Shown here one piece after another: positions 21,771 to 33,484 of a DNA stretch of 64,000 bases. Source of the stretch: Grammothele lineata (lineage: Eukaryota > Basidiomycota > Agaricomycetes > Polyporales > Polyporaceae). Each line of letters begins with the position of its first letter. The first letter of the stretch is position 1. The position numbers and the translations under genes are program-made. The notes under the pieces are model-generated. The model made no database searches and was not told the origin of the DNA. It was given only the letters and a program-made list of their open reading frames with translations. The stretch spans positions 806,001-870,000 of the forward strand of contig NDFF03000013.1 in NCBI GenBank assembly GCA_002150815.3, given 5' to 3'.

Positions 21771-24138
21771 GCGTCCGACGGCGGGTCAAAGGGCCTAGGG
21801 TCCAGCCAGGCAGGGGCTTGGACGCCAGAACGCGTCGAAGCTCGCGCCGCGCCGCGCTATGGCAGGTAGAACGGAGCGCGTCCGCGGTTCTGGTCCCGTG
21901 CGCCGCCGGGATCAGTCCGTCGGTCGCGCGTTCTCAGCCCCGCCCACGCGCGCGGCCAATTGCGGCGACCTTGCCCATCCCATCTCATACCATACCATCC
22001 CATCCTATCCATCTGCTTGTTTGTTGACCACAGCCCGTCAGTACGTACGTGCTTCGCAGACCATCCATCCCGTCGACGTTCGAGAACAGAACCCGCCCGG
22101 ACGGCCGCGCTTCTCTCCCGCGTCTATCTCCACCCCACAGCTCAGAACCGTGACAGGCTGACAGCTCGCCGACGCTGTGCCATCTCGTCCAACACCACAG
22201 CCCCAACCACCGATCCCCCAACACCCGCGAGCACTGGGCGCGCACGACGCGGACAGCGGTTCTACGCACTTACGCGCGCACGTCCACGCTGTCGCGCCTA
22301 CTCTACCCGCCGCGCGCATAATCTCCTAACGAGCTCGCACTAGCTCGCGCTCACGGCGTTCCGCAAAAATATTCCGCAACGTTCTCCCGGGGTCGCAGGA
22401 GGTCCTCCGCGCCGCGACAAAGGAAGTTCCTTAAGTTCTTTCCTGCCAAGCCCCAGCTCCAAATGCGCGTGCGCGCGCAAGCACCGACAACCCCGCCCTC
22501 CGCCCCGCTCTAAACTAACTGAAAAACCGAAGACCCGGGTGCTCAGTGCACCCGCAAGCAAGAGGGGCCATACGCACGGAGAAGTCGAAGGCGCCCGCAC
22601 GTCTTGTCGCGACGCGTCGACGCGACACGCCCAGGAGCGCGTTCCCCGCCGCCCGTCAAGGGTTCGCCCCGCGCGCTCGCGCGTCGGTATGTTTACCGCT
22701 CGATTTGGCTCAATGGGTGCGCCCGCTGTGATCCCGAGGAGAGGAGAAGAGAGGCCCTGGGGAGGAGCTCCTTTGCTGATCCGCTTTTTCTGGATTATTC
22801 TCTATGTGGAAGGGATATTCTCGCTGCGGCTCAGCGTCCGCGCGTTTCCGCTGGGCCCGTTCTCGGAGGGCTCGGCCATCCGCGTATTGCGACGACGTCG
22901 TTTTCGACATCATCATGGAGCGAGACCTCTCGGTGTGCTCGCATGCCGCCGCTCGCGGTCGGGTCTTTGGCAATCTGCAAGTGCTCGTGCCTGGCAAGTT
23001 CCGGCTCGTCGGGAGTGAAGTTCAACTCTGCAGGGTGAGCACCTGCCGCGCCTAATCTCCCTCTCTTACAATTGCTCTCTATGTTTGCTCAGCGTACCTG
23101 TGACAAAGAGGATCTGTCTCCCCGGAGTCCGCGAGGCTGGCAGCGTGTACGCCGTACCTCGGAATGACTTCATCGTCATTCATCTCTCTCTCTGGGCTGA
23201 CGCAAGTGGCCATGCTCACCCGCAGCTAGTTCGGCCAACAAGCCAGTCGCGGACGCGCGCGGATCCTCGGCGAGTCGGACCCTAGGCGGACCCTCTCTTC
23301 AGGCCTCCTCTCTGTCATTGTGTCATTGACAAGCTGCTGCTGAACGGTTGATCAACATCCCACCATTCCGGCGCGTCACCGCTGTCAGTCAGCACCTGTA
23401 CTGGGGCAGCTGTCGGGTGTCCTCGGCAAGTTGCAAGAGCTTTCTAGGAGGCGCCCCCCCCACCCGGGCTTTGGGACCCAATCCAATACGCTTCACGCTC
23501 GGGCGTTGGGCGATGGGCGATGGGCAGGCGGGCGTCCGATCCCGAGTACGCACTTACGGCGTATTGGCGGTAGCGCACTCTCTCCCTCTCCCTTGCAGGC
23601 AGGACCCTGACCCACTCGCTGCGCGCGTGCATGGCTCGCCGGGGCCGAGGGATTTTTCGTCCGTCTAGAGGTGTCAGCACTCAGCGGCAGCGGTGACAGC
23701 GGACGGGCTGATCATGATCATCTTAGACATCCCCCCCGCCCCCTCCTACCCTCCGCGGCGACCGTAGGAAGAAGCCCTGCGCGTACCGGGGGTCGACAAA
23801 TCGCACGGCGCAACATACGCCCGCCGCGTACGTACGCACGAACGCACAGATGCCCGCTGGATCGCACATAACGCCGGATATCGAATGTGGGATATTGAAC
23901 GCCGCCGTGCGCGTGTTGATCGTCGAAGCCGTCAGCAGGATTTTTTGTAGGGCGCCCCGCGTCCCGAGTGCGACCGTCCGGCGCGTTGGCTAGTGCGCTC
24001 AGGGTGCTTAGGTGAGGTTTATGCTTAAGTGAGGCTAAATTTGATGAGAACGGCGGGGCGCAGGGCAGGCTCCGCGTCTGCATACTCGGTTATCTGGGAG
24101 CGGAGGACGTAGAGTATGTACACGCGTAGCTGGAGTAC

Positions 24139-24163
24139 GCGCAATACGAGCAATACGAGCAGA
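24139..24163. repeat. Short tandem repeat (caatacgag)
   Basis: Two to three copies of a 9-bp unit inside the gene-free stretch. Confidence 0.5.
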
Positions 24164-24555
24164 ACTTTGGAGCAGCTGCAGCCTGCCTGCAATGACGGCA
24201 TGCGGCCACGGCGTCGCGAGAGCCGTTCTGTTCGATCGCGCGTCACTCAGCATTTGGCGAACGAACCCCGAGAGCCCGCGCCGCGCGCCTGCCCGCGAGG
24301 GTTAGACGGCGGACGGCCGCCACCGCGCGCATCGCGCACGACTTCGACGCGACGCTCAGATATTCCGAAAGAATACTAGGGAAAGAATAGGGAAACCCCT
24401 TTCTCCCCGCCGTACGCCCCTCTCTCTTTCCCTTTCCCAACTTCGGGGCAGCGACAACGGCAGCGAGCACCGTTAGGCGCGACATTCATCCTCCCCTGCA
24501 CGCGCCCCTACGCGACGAGCAAAGCTACTCCACACCCATGCGCTGCACCCGTCAG

Positions 24556-24576
24556 GTACGGACGTACGGACGTACA
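24556..24576. repeat. Short tandem repeat (tacggacg)
   Basis: About two and a half copies of an 8-bp unit, tacggacg followed by tacggacg and tac. Confidence 0.55.
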
Positions 24577-25250
24577 GAGGGGGCCTTCGCAGCGCGCGCG
24601 TCCGAGGTCTCCGAGAGGCAGCCGTAAAACATACGAGCTGCACGAGGCCGCGCGTCGGGAAGGGCATCACGATTCACGGGCGTTGGACGTCGGACGGTGG
24701 ACGTGCGTGCGCACGGGGAGGGCCCCAGAGGCGCGCAAACGCCGGCGAGGCATGCGCGCAGGCTGCATATGGGCAGCCTTTCTCGTCGACGACGGAAGGG
24801 ATGACGCTGCAGGCGTGCAGCACCGTGCAATGTGCAGCGAACAAGCGCAAGCTTTCGGGGGTGCGCGCTGCATCGTGACGTGCGACGTTGGACCCTGCGT
24901 GTCCGAAGACCGAGCTTCGAGCGCTGGGGTACGAACAGAGTTGGAGGTGCGGCGCACAGCTCGCGGCCGTCTACGTCGGTGCAACATCTGGTACGTGTAC
25001 TGCGCGAATGGGCGAACGGGCGAACAGAAGGCATCAGAACGCCCTGACTGACGTACGGAGATTGCGCTCGCCAACGCGCACAGGGTGCGTCGCACAAGCA
25101 ATAGGGTTGTGCGCCCGGCCGCGGGCGCAATACACGCTGGACGGTAATAGAGTCGCGCTGGACGGTGATTGCATGGGGGAACGGTAATAGCCAGCAGATA
25201 GGCGCGGCGAGGATTGTATGCTCGAATCTGGGGGCGGCGATGGGGGCGCT

Positions 25251-25271
25251 GCTGCCGCCGCCGCCGCCGCC
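25251..25271. repeat. (CCG)n microsatellite
   Basis: About six CCG units, next to further GC-rich low-complexity sequence. Confidence 0.65.
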
Positions 25272-28065
25272 TCTGCCGCTCTCAGGCGCGCTGCACCTCG
25301 AAGTTGAACAAGGGCGTGCGCGAACGTTGAACGGAGCGGCCGCGAATGCCCGAGGCGCGGGGCGTGCCACGGCCGAGACATCTCCGAGCGCGCTGCGCCG
25401 CGCGCCAGGCTCTCTGCGGGCCATGGGGCTTGAGGATCGCGGGTGTCGCGGGACTGGACGCGGCCGAGGGTGGGCGGGACGCCTGCCAAGGATCGGTGGA
25501 AGGCCCTGCGGAGATGTCGGATCGACAGAACACGGGCGGGAGGGTGCAGTATTCGAGAGGGGCGGTACCCGGTCTGAAGGGGAGGTGGCAGCGCGGGGAA
25601 GAGGAAGTCCAACGTCTGCGGGTAAACGGGGAGGCCTGGCAGCTCAGCTCGCGGGGGTGAGATTCAGGAGGCATACTGCACGCCCGGCAGACGAGGAAGA
25701 TCCGGGCGGGGCGGGGCTTCGATGCCATGCGCGAGCTTTTTCGTTACGGCCGCACGTACGGGCGCGGAACCGCCGCTCGCCGCCCGTCGCTGTTCGAGGG
25801 CGGGAGGAGGTGGAAAGCGGGCTGCCTCCCTGGGCGGCTGCGCAATATGTCCCCGGATAGCAGCCGCGGAGCCCCGGACGGGCCAGGACAGGTGTGAGAG
25901 GCCGCGGGAGGACGGCCGGGGATTTGGAGAGGACGTGACCCTCCGCGATGGCCCATCTCGACGAACCCGTGCCCAGAGTCCGGAGAAAATCGTAGCGACG
26001 ATCATACCGACGTTCCTTGGCCTATTCATTCCTAGCGTCGTGCGAGGCTGAGCAGGGCGGGCTCTGTGTGCGGAGGAGACCAGAACAAAGGACAGATCAC
26101 CTGGTGGACGCGTATGTCAAGTTCAAGATGTTGTGACGCCCCGGTCACGCACGAGAAAGAATGTTCTGGTCCTGAAAAGGAAGAGCCGGGCCACTCTAAA
26201 AGCCTCACGGATCAGTCCGATCACAGCCCGGTTGACAGGCTGCAATTTACATACATGGGCGCTTGCGAAAGATGGCGGAGCGGGCGTCTGTGCGCCGAAG
26301 CGTGGGACCGTTTGTTGACGAACCGACATCTGAGCTGTCCTCGGCATCCCGGTCGACGGCCCTCGCACAACACACGCTCCAGCGTACTCGGTCCGATTCA
26401 TCCTCTCCCTCAGACATTGGCTCCGCTCTGCATGTGCTCTGCGGCGACAGCGCGGAAAAGCGGAGTTGCGAAATCTCCTTCATCCACTAGAACTCCATCG
26501 ACAATGCAGTGTCTACCAAGCGACATGAACGTCGAGGCCTCCGACTCTTAGGATCTCTCGCACGCATTTACTCGGCCAATATGGCCTAGCTCTGGCCCAA
26601 ATTCGTTATTCCTCCCTCACCCATTATTCATGCTCATGAACGTAACGAACGGCGCCGCTCTAACACCAACACACGAATATTGGTCGAGGCACAGTCGACG
26701 GAACGCTTATGGAACGCGTCTTCTTCAACCACGATCGGATTCTCTGAGAGAAGCCGTTTCGTGGCGAGGCAACGTTGGTGGTCTGTCTTCCTCCCCGTCC
26801 ATCTTTTCGGCGGGCTGTTTGAGCTGGCGAACAACGGACCACCCATCGCGCGCGGCGAACCAATCCCCACCGGCATCCGTCGTCGTCGTCAGGCATGAGG
26901 ACATCGCGCCCTGCCAGACGGGTGCATGACCGCGTTCTTACGCCATCGTCCGCGGGGGGTGTGCGGGCACCTGGTGTTCGCGCCAACCAGATCCTGCCAC
27001 CCCAAAACGCGTCCTTGCTTCACATCCGGTTCATCTGTCTGCATCAAGCCCGACTGGTAAGTTTCTACGCGCTTGTTTACTCTTCTCTTTCCTTCTTCTC
27101 TATTTGCTCTCCCATGCCCGTCTTCAGATGATCTGACGTCCGCACAGGCAGCGCCGCCGCCGCCATGCGCATCATCTGTCACTGGTCACGACACGCACCC
27201 AACACCTCCGTACGCGCCCACGCATGCCCTCACTGGCCATCCTAGAGCGTTCAGTCCCACGCATTCGGATCTCATCTGGCCTTCTTTCCTTCCCCGACCC
27301 CGCGCAGCGCAACGCAATGCGATTGGGTACGCGCGGTGGCCTATAGGACGCGTCCAGGGGGAGGCGCGGCTCAGAATTCGAAGTGCCTGCTCTCTCTCCC
27401 CGCCTTCCCACTTCCTGATCACCCACCCCGCCGCAATTCCGTCAGCCCCGGAGTCTACAGAGAGTCGGGGCTCAAGCAGCGATCGGGGAAGCGGACTGTG
27501 GTCCGCGTAGACCTGGAGGCTGGCCCCCGAAATGAGCATCCAGAGCGGTCGCTGCTGGGATGCGCCGGTGTGGCCACTTTCCTCGTCTGCGTACTCGCGA
27601 TCGCGATCGCGCGCGAATGTTGTGGTCAACTATCCAACGCCCACGCTAGTTCCCGGGCCCCGACCGCGACATCGCGCGCTGCCAGCCCAGGCCCACGAGC
27701 CAGCTCGTGCAACCGCTCAATCTGCGCCGTAGATGCCCAGTGCACCCGTTGTTGCATGGAGCGCTCGGTGGAGTGTCAGGGCCGAGCCTCAAGTTCAAGC
27801 ACAGCGGCCAGGAGCGGGATCGACCCCTCGGCCTATTGAGTCCTGGAGCACGACAGGCCTGACGCGGCGGGCCCGTGCATCACGTCCACATCCGGCACGC
27901 GCATCGCCTAGTTCTATTCAGCAAGTCTCCACTCGCACGCGCCTGACGCGTCTGACGCGTCTATGCGTGCCCTGCCGTGCAGTGCGTGCTACTCACCAGC
28001 TTCCCACTCAAGTCCCGCAGCAGCTAGGCCCAGGTGCCATCAACAGGATGCATCGACGCGCGACG

Positions 28066-28073
28066 TATAAAAA
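28066..28073 (+). promoter_or_regulatory. TATA box of hydrophobin 6
   Basis: TATAAAAA, about 100 bp upstream of the ATG. The leader that follows (from about 28107) is shared with hydrophobins 7 and 8. Confidence 0.75.
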
Positions 28074-28168
28074 CCCCCTCTCTTCCCTCCTCCTGGTTCC
28101 CCAGCTCGAACCCGCCCTCCAGCAGTTCCAAGCTACTTCCCCAGCTCCTCAGCCTCAGCACCAACAAG

Positions 28169-28692
28169 ATGTTCGTCGCTCGCGCCGTCGCCTTCTTCTA
28201 CTTTGTGCTCTCGCTCTCCATCCTTGCGGTCGCCATGCCCGGTGGCGCGCCCCCGGCCAAGACGTCGACCATCACGGTCACCGCGACCGCGTCCCCGCCC
28301 GCGTCGACGGGCAGTACGTGCTCGACAGGCCCCATCCAGTGCTGCAACAGCGTGCAGAGTGTAAGCGCACTCGGTGTTTGGTGCAGCGAGTCGAAGTTAC
28401 TGACGAGACGCGGCGCTACTACTAGGCTTCTGACCCCGCGACGTCGCTCCTCCTCGGCCTGCTCGGCATCGTCATTCAGGGCGTCGACGTCCTCGTCGGT
28501 CTCGACTGCTCCCCGATCACCGTCATCGGTGTCGGCACCGGCAACTCGTGCAGCGCCGAAGCCGTCTGCTGCCAGAACAACAACGTCGTAAGTATCCCGT
28601 AGTACATAGCTTGTATATGGACCATGTCATTAACGAATGTTCTATCCCAGGGCGGCCTCATCTCCATCGGCTGCGTCCCCGTCATCCTCTAA
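28169..28692 (+). CDS. Class I hydrophobin 6 (long type, 131 aa)
   Basis: Exons 28169-28360, 28426-28587 and 28651-28692 encode 131 aa, the longest in the cluster. The signal peptide ([22 protein letters not shown]) is followed by a 28-residue linker ([19 protein letters not shown], then PPAST) and the cysteine domain from CSTGPIQCC. Exon 2 begins [20 protein letters not shown] and is nearly the same as that of hydrophobin 7. Introns are 65 and 63 bp, phase 0. It is the first of three tandem duplicates (6, 7, 8) that also share leader and 3' flank sequence. Secreted, predicted to form rodlet-type surface films. Confidence 0.95.
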
Positions 28693-28697
28693 GCGGA

Positions 28698-28830
28698 TTA
28701 GCTCAAGCTTTTTGGAGAGCCAGGGGCGCGCTTCGGGAGCACTCTCGGTCTTGGGTTCAACGTTCATCGTGCAGGGCCGGGTCTCCTTTATGTCAGGCGG
28801 GCGTGCCTGGGCTTTTCTTGGATAATGAAT
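28698..28830 (+). repeat. Conserved 3' flank block, copy 1
   Basis: Begins agctcaagctt and ends ggcttttcttggata; aligns with 30693-30815 and 33371-33484, directly after the stop codons of hydrophobins 6, 7 and 8. It probably includes the 3' UTR. Confidence 0.8.
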
Positions 28831-28860
28831 CGATCGTGTACTCAGTCTGGGTGTTCCATG

Positions 28861-28884
28861 CTTCGGCTTCGGCTTCGGCTTCGG
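28861..28884. repeat. (CTTCGG)4 hexanucleotide repeat
   Basis: Four copies here. The matching places after hydrophobin 7 (30841-30858, cttcgg/gttcgg) and hydrophobin 8 (33512-33524) have fewer, varied units. Confidence 0.75.
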
Positions 28885-30055
28885 GAGAAGATCTGGGGAG
28901 GAGGAGGAATCTGTAGTAGTGACGCACGTTTTGGTGTAGTCCCCAGTCTGCCAATTCGCAACGTCCTTTGCTGCATTGCACGTGTGATAGTCGAGATCCA
29001 TATTGCTGTGACCGTTCGGTCACCCGCCGGTTCGCAACATCTGTTTGGATTCCGGATGATTAGGGATGCGAGAGTAGGCAACTTTAAGTGGGTAGAAGCG
29101 CACGCCGACGTAGTAGGCGTCTCGCATCTAAGTGTAAACTGCGGTCAGCATCCAGTTCAACTGTATGCACTGCCAGTGCAGAGGATCGATTCCTCCGCCT
29201 CAAACCTCTCGTGATGGTTCAGTTATGAGCCCAACCCAGCGCGGTGCGTCAGCAGCGCGAAAAGGTTACGTAAGCACATTGAGCGCTAAGCGAAATTCAC
29301 GAAGAGTCGGAGTTACTGCTGGCGGTTGATGAGGAAGTTCAAGTAACCGTCACCACCGTAGGTAGCAAAGTAAGTAATAACCAACTCCCGTGTCTGCAGA
29401 TATGGCTAACGTCCATACATAGTGCACGATAACACTTGTGAGGCCTCGGAGTGCTTCATAATCTAGTTGGCAGGGCCCTGGCAGTTCTTAGTGCGCGAAA
29501 CCGAGTGGTGGCACGAGGCAGCTCAGACAATATTGACTATCAAAAGTACAATCTGAGGTGCGGCTGAGCAAAAAGCAAAGCTCACTACGGCAGATTTTCC
29601 CGTATAGATACCAAACCCTGTAGCATCGTCCTAGTCGAGTCCAAGTCGAGTCTTCAACGTAACCCCCTGTTGCTCAACTACGTATACGCGCCCACGCCCA
29701 GGCCTGTCAACCCACGCCGCCAGCTCAATCTGTGTTTTCAGTGCTGCTAGTGCCACATCACTAGCCACACGGCGGTTCCGCCGCCGCCTACCTCATCGGT
29801 GCCAGCCGGGTCGATCCTCGGCCTAGTGAATCCTGGATCCCGACAGGCCTTCTGACGGGCGGCCCGTGCGTGGCATCCGCATCTGACGCGCACGTCCGCG
29901 AACACACTACACTGCCGTAGTTCATCGAACAGATGTCCAGTTGTACAGCTCCCGCCATCGCGCGTGCTACGATGCGTGCTGCCTACCGGAACCCACTCAA
30001 ACCCGGCAACCATTCTAGGTTACAGGTACCAACGCGTTTGACGCGCCCACAAGCG
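28885..30055. other. Intergenic between tandem hydrophobins 6 and 7
   Basis: No gene. From about 29230 on it aligns with the stretch from about 31905 upstream of hydrophobin 8, so it belongs to the duplicated unit. Confidence 0.6.
29841..29868 (+). promoter_or_regulatory. Promoter block conserved upstream of hydrophobins 6, 7 and 8
   Basis: Core gacaggccttctgacgggcg. Copies lie at 27851-27878 (diverged), 29841-29868 and 32507-32534, each some 215-215 bp upstream of the TATA box or a little less. Shared descent by duplication is certain; a regulatory role is only suggested by the retention. Confidence 0.45.
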
Positions 30056-30063
30056 TATAAAAG
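30056..30063 (+). promoter_or_regulatory. TATA box of hydrophobin 7
   Basis: TATAAAAG, about 105 bp upstream of the ATG. Confidence 0.75.
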
Positions 30064-30161
30064 ATGGCCCCTTTTCCTGGTAGCTCCTCAGCTCGAACCC
30101 GCCCTCCCAGCAGTTCCAAGCTACTCTCTCCCCTCTCCTCAGCCTCAGCACCACCGTTGAG

Positions 30162-30675
30162 ATGTCTGTCGTTCGCGCCGCCACCGTCGTGCTCTCGCTC
30201 TCGATCCTTGCTGCCGCCAATCCCTGGGGCTCGCCCCCGGCCTCGACGACGACCGTGACGGTCACCGCGACCGCGCCTGCCTCCGGCGCGACGGGCAGCA
30301 CGTGCTCCACTGGCCCCATCCAGTGCTGCAACCAGGTTCAGAAGGTACGTCCACGCGAAGAGCCCAGTGTCTACTGCTACGAGCGAGCTTACTGACGCGA
30401 CGCGATCACTAGGCTTCTGACCCCGCTGCGTCGCTCCTCCTCGGCCTGCTCGGCATCGTCATTCAGGGCGTCGACGCCCTCGTCGGCCTCGACTGCTCCC
30501 CTATCACCGTCATCGGCGTCGGCACCGGCAACTCGTGCTCCGCCAACGCCGTCTGCTGCCAGAACAACAACGTCGTGAGTATCCCACAGCAACTTGTAGG
30601 TCATTCGCGATGTTAACGGACATTCTATCCCAGGGTGGCCTCATCTCCATCGGCTGCGTCCCCATCATCCTCTAA
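30162..30675 (+). CDS. Class I hydrophobin 7 (long type, 128 aa)
   Basis: Exons 30162-30344, 30413-30574 and 30634-30675 encode 128 aa. Signal peptide [19 protein letters not shown], then a 28-residue linker ([19 protein letters not shown], then PASGATGST) before CSTGPIQCC. Exon 2 differs from that of hydrophobin 6 at only a few residues (for example SANAV instead of SAEAV). Exon 1 is closer to hydrophobin 8 (same MSVVRAATVVLSLSIL start). Introns are 68 and 59 bp, phase 0. It ends GCVPIIL. The mixture of similarities suggests stepwise tandem duplication, possibly with gene conversion of exon 2 between copies 6 and 7. Confidence 0.95.
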
Positions 30676-30692
30676 GCGCGAACTTCGAGCGT

Positions 30693-30815
30693 TTAGCTCA
30701 AGCTTTTCGGAAAGCAAGGGGCGCGTCTCGGGAGCACTCGGTCTCGGGTCCATCGTACAGGGCCGGGTCTTCTGTATGTCAGGCGGCGTGCCTGGGCTTT
30801 TCTTGGATATGAATC
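30693..30815 (+). repeat. Conserved 3' flank block, copy 2
   Basis: Same block as 28698-28830, after the stop codon of hydrophobin 7. Confidence 0.8.
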
Positions 30816-32720
30816 TTGTTCTCAGCCTCGGTGTTCCATGCTTCGGGTTCGGGTTCGGGAGAAGATCCGGGGAGAAGGAGTCTGTGACGGTGCACGGGTG
30901 GTGCAGTTCCTAATATACCAATCCACGACTTTTCCGATCTTCTTCGTCGTGTGACCGGTGTAAGAGCCATCTTGAGACGTATATGATCGTGATGCGTCCC
31001 CGGTGAATCTGCACTGCAACGTTTGTTTGGATTTAGGATCATGAAGGAATGCCCGAGTAGGTAGTTAGTTGCCGCAAGTTCCCAACGTGGAAGTATCGCA
31101 TTGAAATATAGACGCGGTCTGCGTCCGGTCACGATGTATGCGGAAGCTTGATTCCAATTTCCCCCTCGTTCAGTCAACCCAATCACAGCGCATCTGTCAT
31201 GTACGGAGAAATCTGGGGCATCACAGCACCCTCGCATATGCGTCCATTGCTGTTGGCACAGGATAACATGTCAAAAAAGACGTCGAACACGGAGCGACGA
31301 GCACGGTTATGCGAACTACAGAAGGGAATTATGAGAACGAATGACATACGATGACACTCTCCCGGCTCTGCTCAAAAAGCGGCCCTCTTGATGCTCATAA
31401 AGTGACAGACGCTACCGCATGGCCAACAGATGGAGGCCATGAATATAGGCGGAAAGCAGGAGAACTCTGCATCAGGCCGGATATAACGAACGAATAAAAT
31501 CGAAATCACTCACAACAATGCGTCTACTGTCTCTGGGAGAACACCGACGTGCATCATAGGGCTGGGTATGTGGATCAGCGCCGAAGGTGTTAAGGCCCCA
31601 ACGCTCAAGACCGGCGCACGAGCAACGCCTTAAGAGGTACGATGACACGAACCTTTGTCTGATGATCTTGAGGCTTGTTGGTCGGGATACCTGGCGACTG
31701 CTCAACGTGTTGTCGAGTAGCGACACAGCTGGACATATGGATTGTTGTGTAGTATCCCGACCAGTGCCGGGCGTAGTCACGGATATGGGGGAAACCGGGC
31801 ATCTGAAGACTATACATGCTCGAGTCTATATGACATACACCTCAGCGTGTCAGTACCGATACGCCTAGGCACTCAACTTACCGGAGGAACTGAGCCTCTT
31901 GAAGCTGAGCCGCCCAAAGCGACGGCCTGGTAAATAGGTTACGTAAGCATATCGAGCGTCAACAAGTTGAAGTTCAGAGGGTCGACCATAAGGCCCGGGC
32001 TTCCTGTAATCGTCACCATCGTAGGTCGCATAGTAAGTACTCGCCCAGTAACGTGTACGTAGATGGCTAATGATCATACGTAGGGTATGATAACATCCGT
32101 CAGGTCTGGAAACAATCAGTTAATACGCAAGACAGCTCCCATTGCGCGACTCAGCCGAGCTCAACTTGGACTGAGTCAAGTTTACAACTTGCGACGCGAC
32201 TGAGCAGAATAAAGCCTGCCCTGAGCATACCATGTCAGATAATTCCCGCACACAAATACTACTTCAAGTCAAAGGGACGATGTACGTGTTGAACGTCGCC
32301 GTTTCTGCAACGTAATCCCCTGCTGCCCGGCCGACTACGCGGGGCCCTGGCTGGCCCAGGCACGTCAACCTACCCATCCCGCTTAATCTGCGCTCTCGAT
32401 GCTGCTAGTCCCAGATTGCTAGCCACATGGCTGTTGCGCCGCCTACCTCATCGGCGGCGCTGGGATCGATCCTGGGTCGATCCTGGGCCTAGCGATTCCT
32501 GGAGCCCGACAGGCCTTCTGACGGGCGGCCCGTGTGCGGCGTCCACATCCAATGCGTACGTCTATACACTCACTACGCTGCCGTAAGTAGTTCTATCGAG
32601 CAGGTGTCTGCTTGTACACGTCTCGCCTATGCGCGTGTCACGGTACGTGCTGTCTACCGGAGCTCACTCGAATCCGGTCTTGGTCCTAGGTACCAGCCCA
32701 TTTGGACGCCCCCAAACGCG
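30816..32720. other. Intergenic between tandem hydrophobins 7 and 8
   Basis: No gene. About 31905 onward is the second copy of the duplicated upstream region (ggttacgtaagca at 31937 matches 29263). Confidence 0.6.
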
Positions 32721-32728
32721 TATAAAAA
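32721..32728 (+). promoter_or_regulatory. TATA box of hydrophobin 8
   Basis: TATAAAAA, about 100 bp upstream of the ATG. Confidence 0.75.
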
Positions 32729-32822
32729 CCCGTCCGTTTTCCTGGTAGCTCCTCAGCTCGAACCCGCCCTCTCAGCAGTTCAAAGCTACCTTCTCCCAGT
32801 CTTCAGCCTCAGCACCGTCTAT

Positions 32823-33352
32823 ATGTCCGTCGTTCGCGCCGCCACCGTCGTGCTCTCGCTCTCCATCCTTGCGGTCGCCATGCCCGGGGGCTCTCCCCCG
32901 GCCACGACGACGACGACCGTGACGGTCACCGCGCCCTTGCCCTCATCGACGGGCGGCACGTGCTCTACTGGCCCCATCCAGTGCTGCCAGAGCACCCAGT
33001 CGGTGCGTATACTTTCTACCACTACTTCAATGTATCGTGTAGCACATAGCGCTAATGTCGACGTCGTCGCCCACAGGCGAGCTCACTCGCAGACAACTTT
33101 CTACTTGGCCTGCTCGACATCGTTATCGACGGCGTCGACGCCCTCGTCGGCTTCGATTGCTCGCCCATCACCGTCATCGGCGTCGGCACCGGCAACTCGT
33201 GCAGCGCCACCGCCGTCTGCTGTGAGGACAACAGCTTTGTGCGTACCTTGCCCCACCGAGCCCTGGATTATACACAGGTAATCATGACGCTCATGTACAT
33301 TCTACCCTAGGGCGGCCTCATCTCCATCGGCTGCGTCCCCGTCATCCTCTAA
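32823..33352 (+). CDS. Class I hydrophobin 8 (long type, divergent, 127 aa)
   Basis: Exons 32823-33002, 33077-33238 and 33311-33352 encode 127 aa. Exon 1 is close to hydrophobin 7 ([19 protein letters not shown], Thr/Val-rich linker). Exon 2 is the most divergent of the ten: the usual Asn-rich element after C7 (NNNV in the other nine) is replaced by EDNSF, and the C3-C4 loop gains acidic residues (LLDIVIDGVDALVGFD). The eight cysteines and their spacing are intact and there is no stop or frameshift, so this looks like a functional but diverging copy. Both introns (74 and 72 bp) are the longest of the set and use GTGCGT donors. Confidence 0.93.
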
Positions 33353-33370
33353 GCGCAAGCTTTGAGCGTT

Positions 33371-33484
33371 TAGCTCAAGCTTTCGGAGAGCAAGAGGCGC
33401 GCCTCGGTAGTACTCGGTCTAGGACCCATCGTGCAGGGCCGGGTGTTCCGTTTGTCAGACGGCGTGCCTGGGCTTTTCTTGGAT
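33371..33484 (+). repeat. Conserved 3' flank block, copy 3
   Basis: Third copy of the block at 28698-28830 and 30693-30815, following hydrophobin 8. Confidence 0.8.

Larger units (their letters stand above)
21771..28065. other. 6.3-kb stretch without a recognisable gene
   Basis: Lies between the divergent promoters of hydrophobins 5 and 6. It contains many overlapping ORFs (the longest, 290 codons at 24552-25424 minus, is Arg/Pro/Ala-rich and unconvincing) and several short simple repeats, but no domain motif, transposase, reverse transcriptase or terminal repeat that I can see. A short segment at 22880-23035 (plus) reads protein-like (DVVFDIIMERD, NLQVLVPGKFRLVG) and may be an exon of an unrecognised gene or a relic. 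Confidence 0.4.

Noticed and set aside
24552..25424. 290-codon minus-strand ORF.
   Set aside because: Arg/Pro/Ala-rich, overlapped by comparable ORFs on the other strand in a GC-rich stretch, with no domain or splice evidence.
21771..28065. Transposable element filling the gap between hydrophobins 5 and 6.
   Set aside because: No reverse transcriptase, transposase or helicase motif and no terminal repeats could be seen by eye; a short-element search would be needed to exclude non-autonomous copies.
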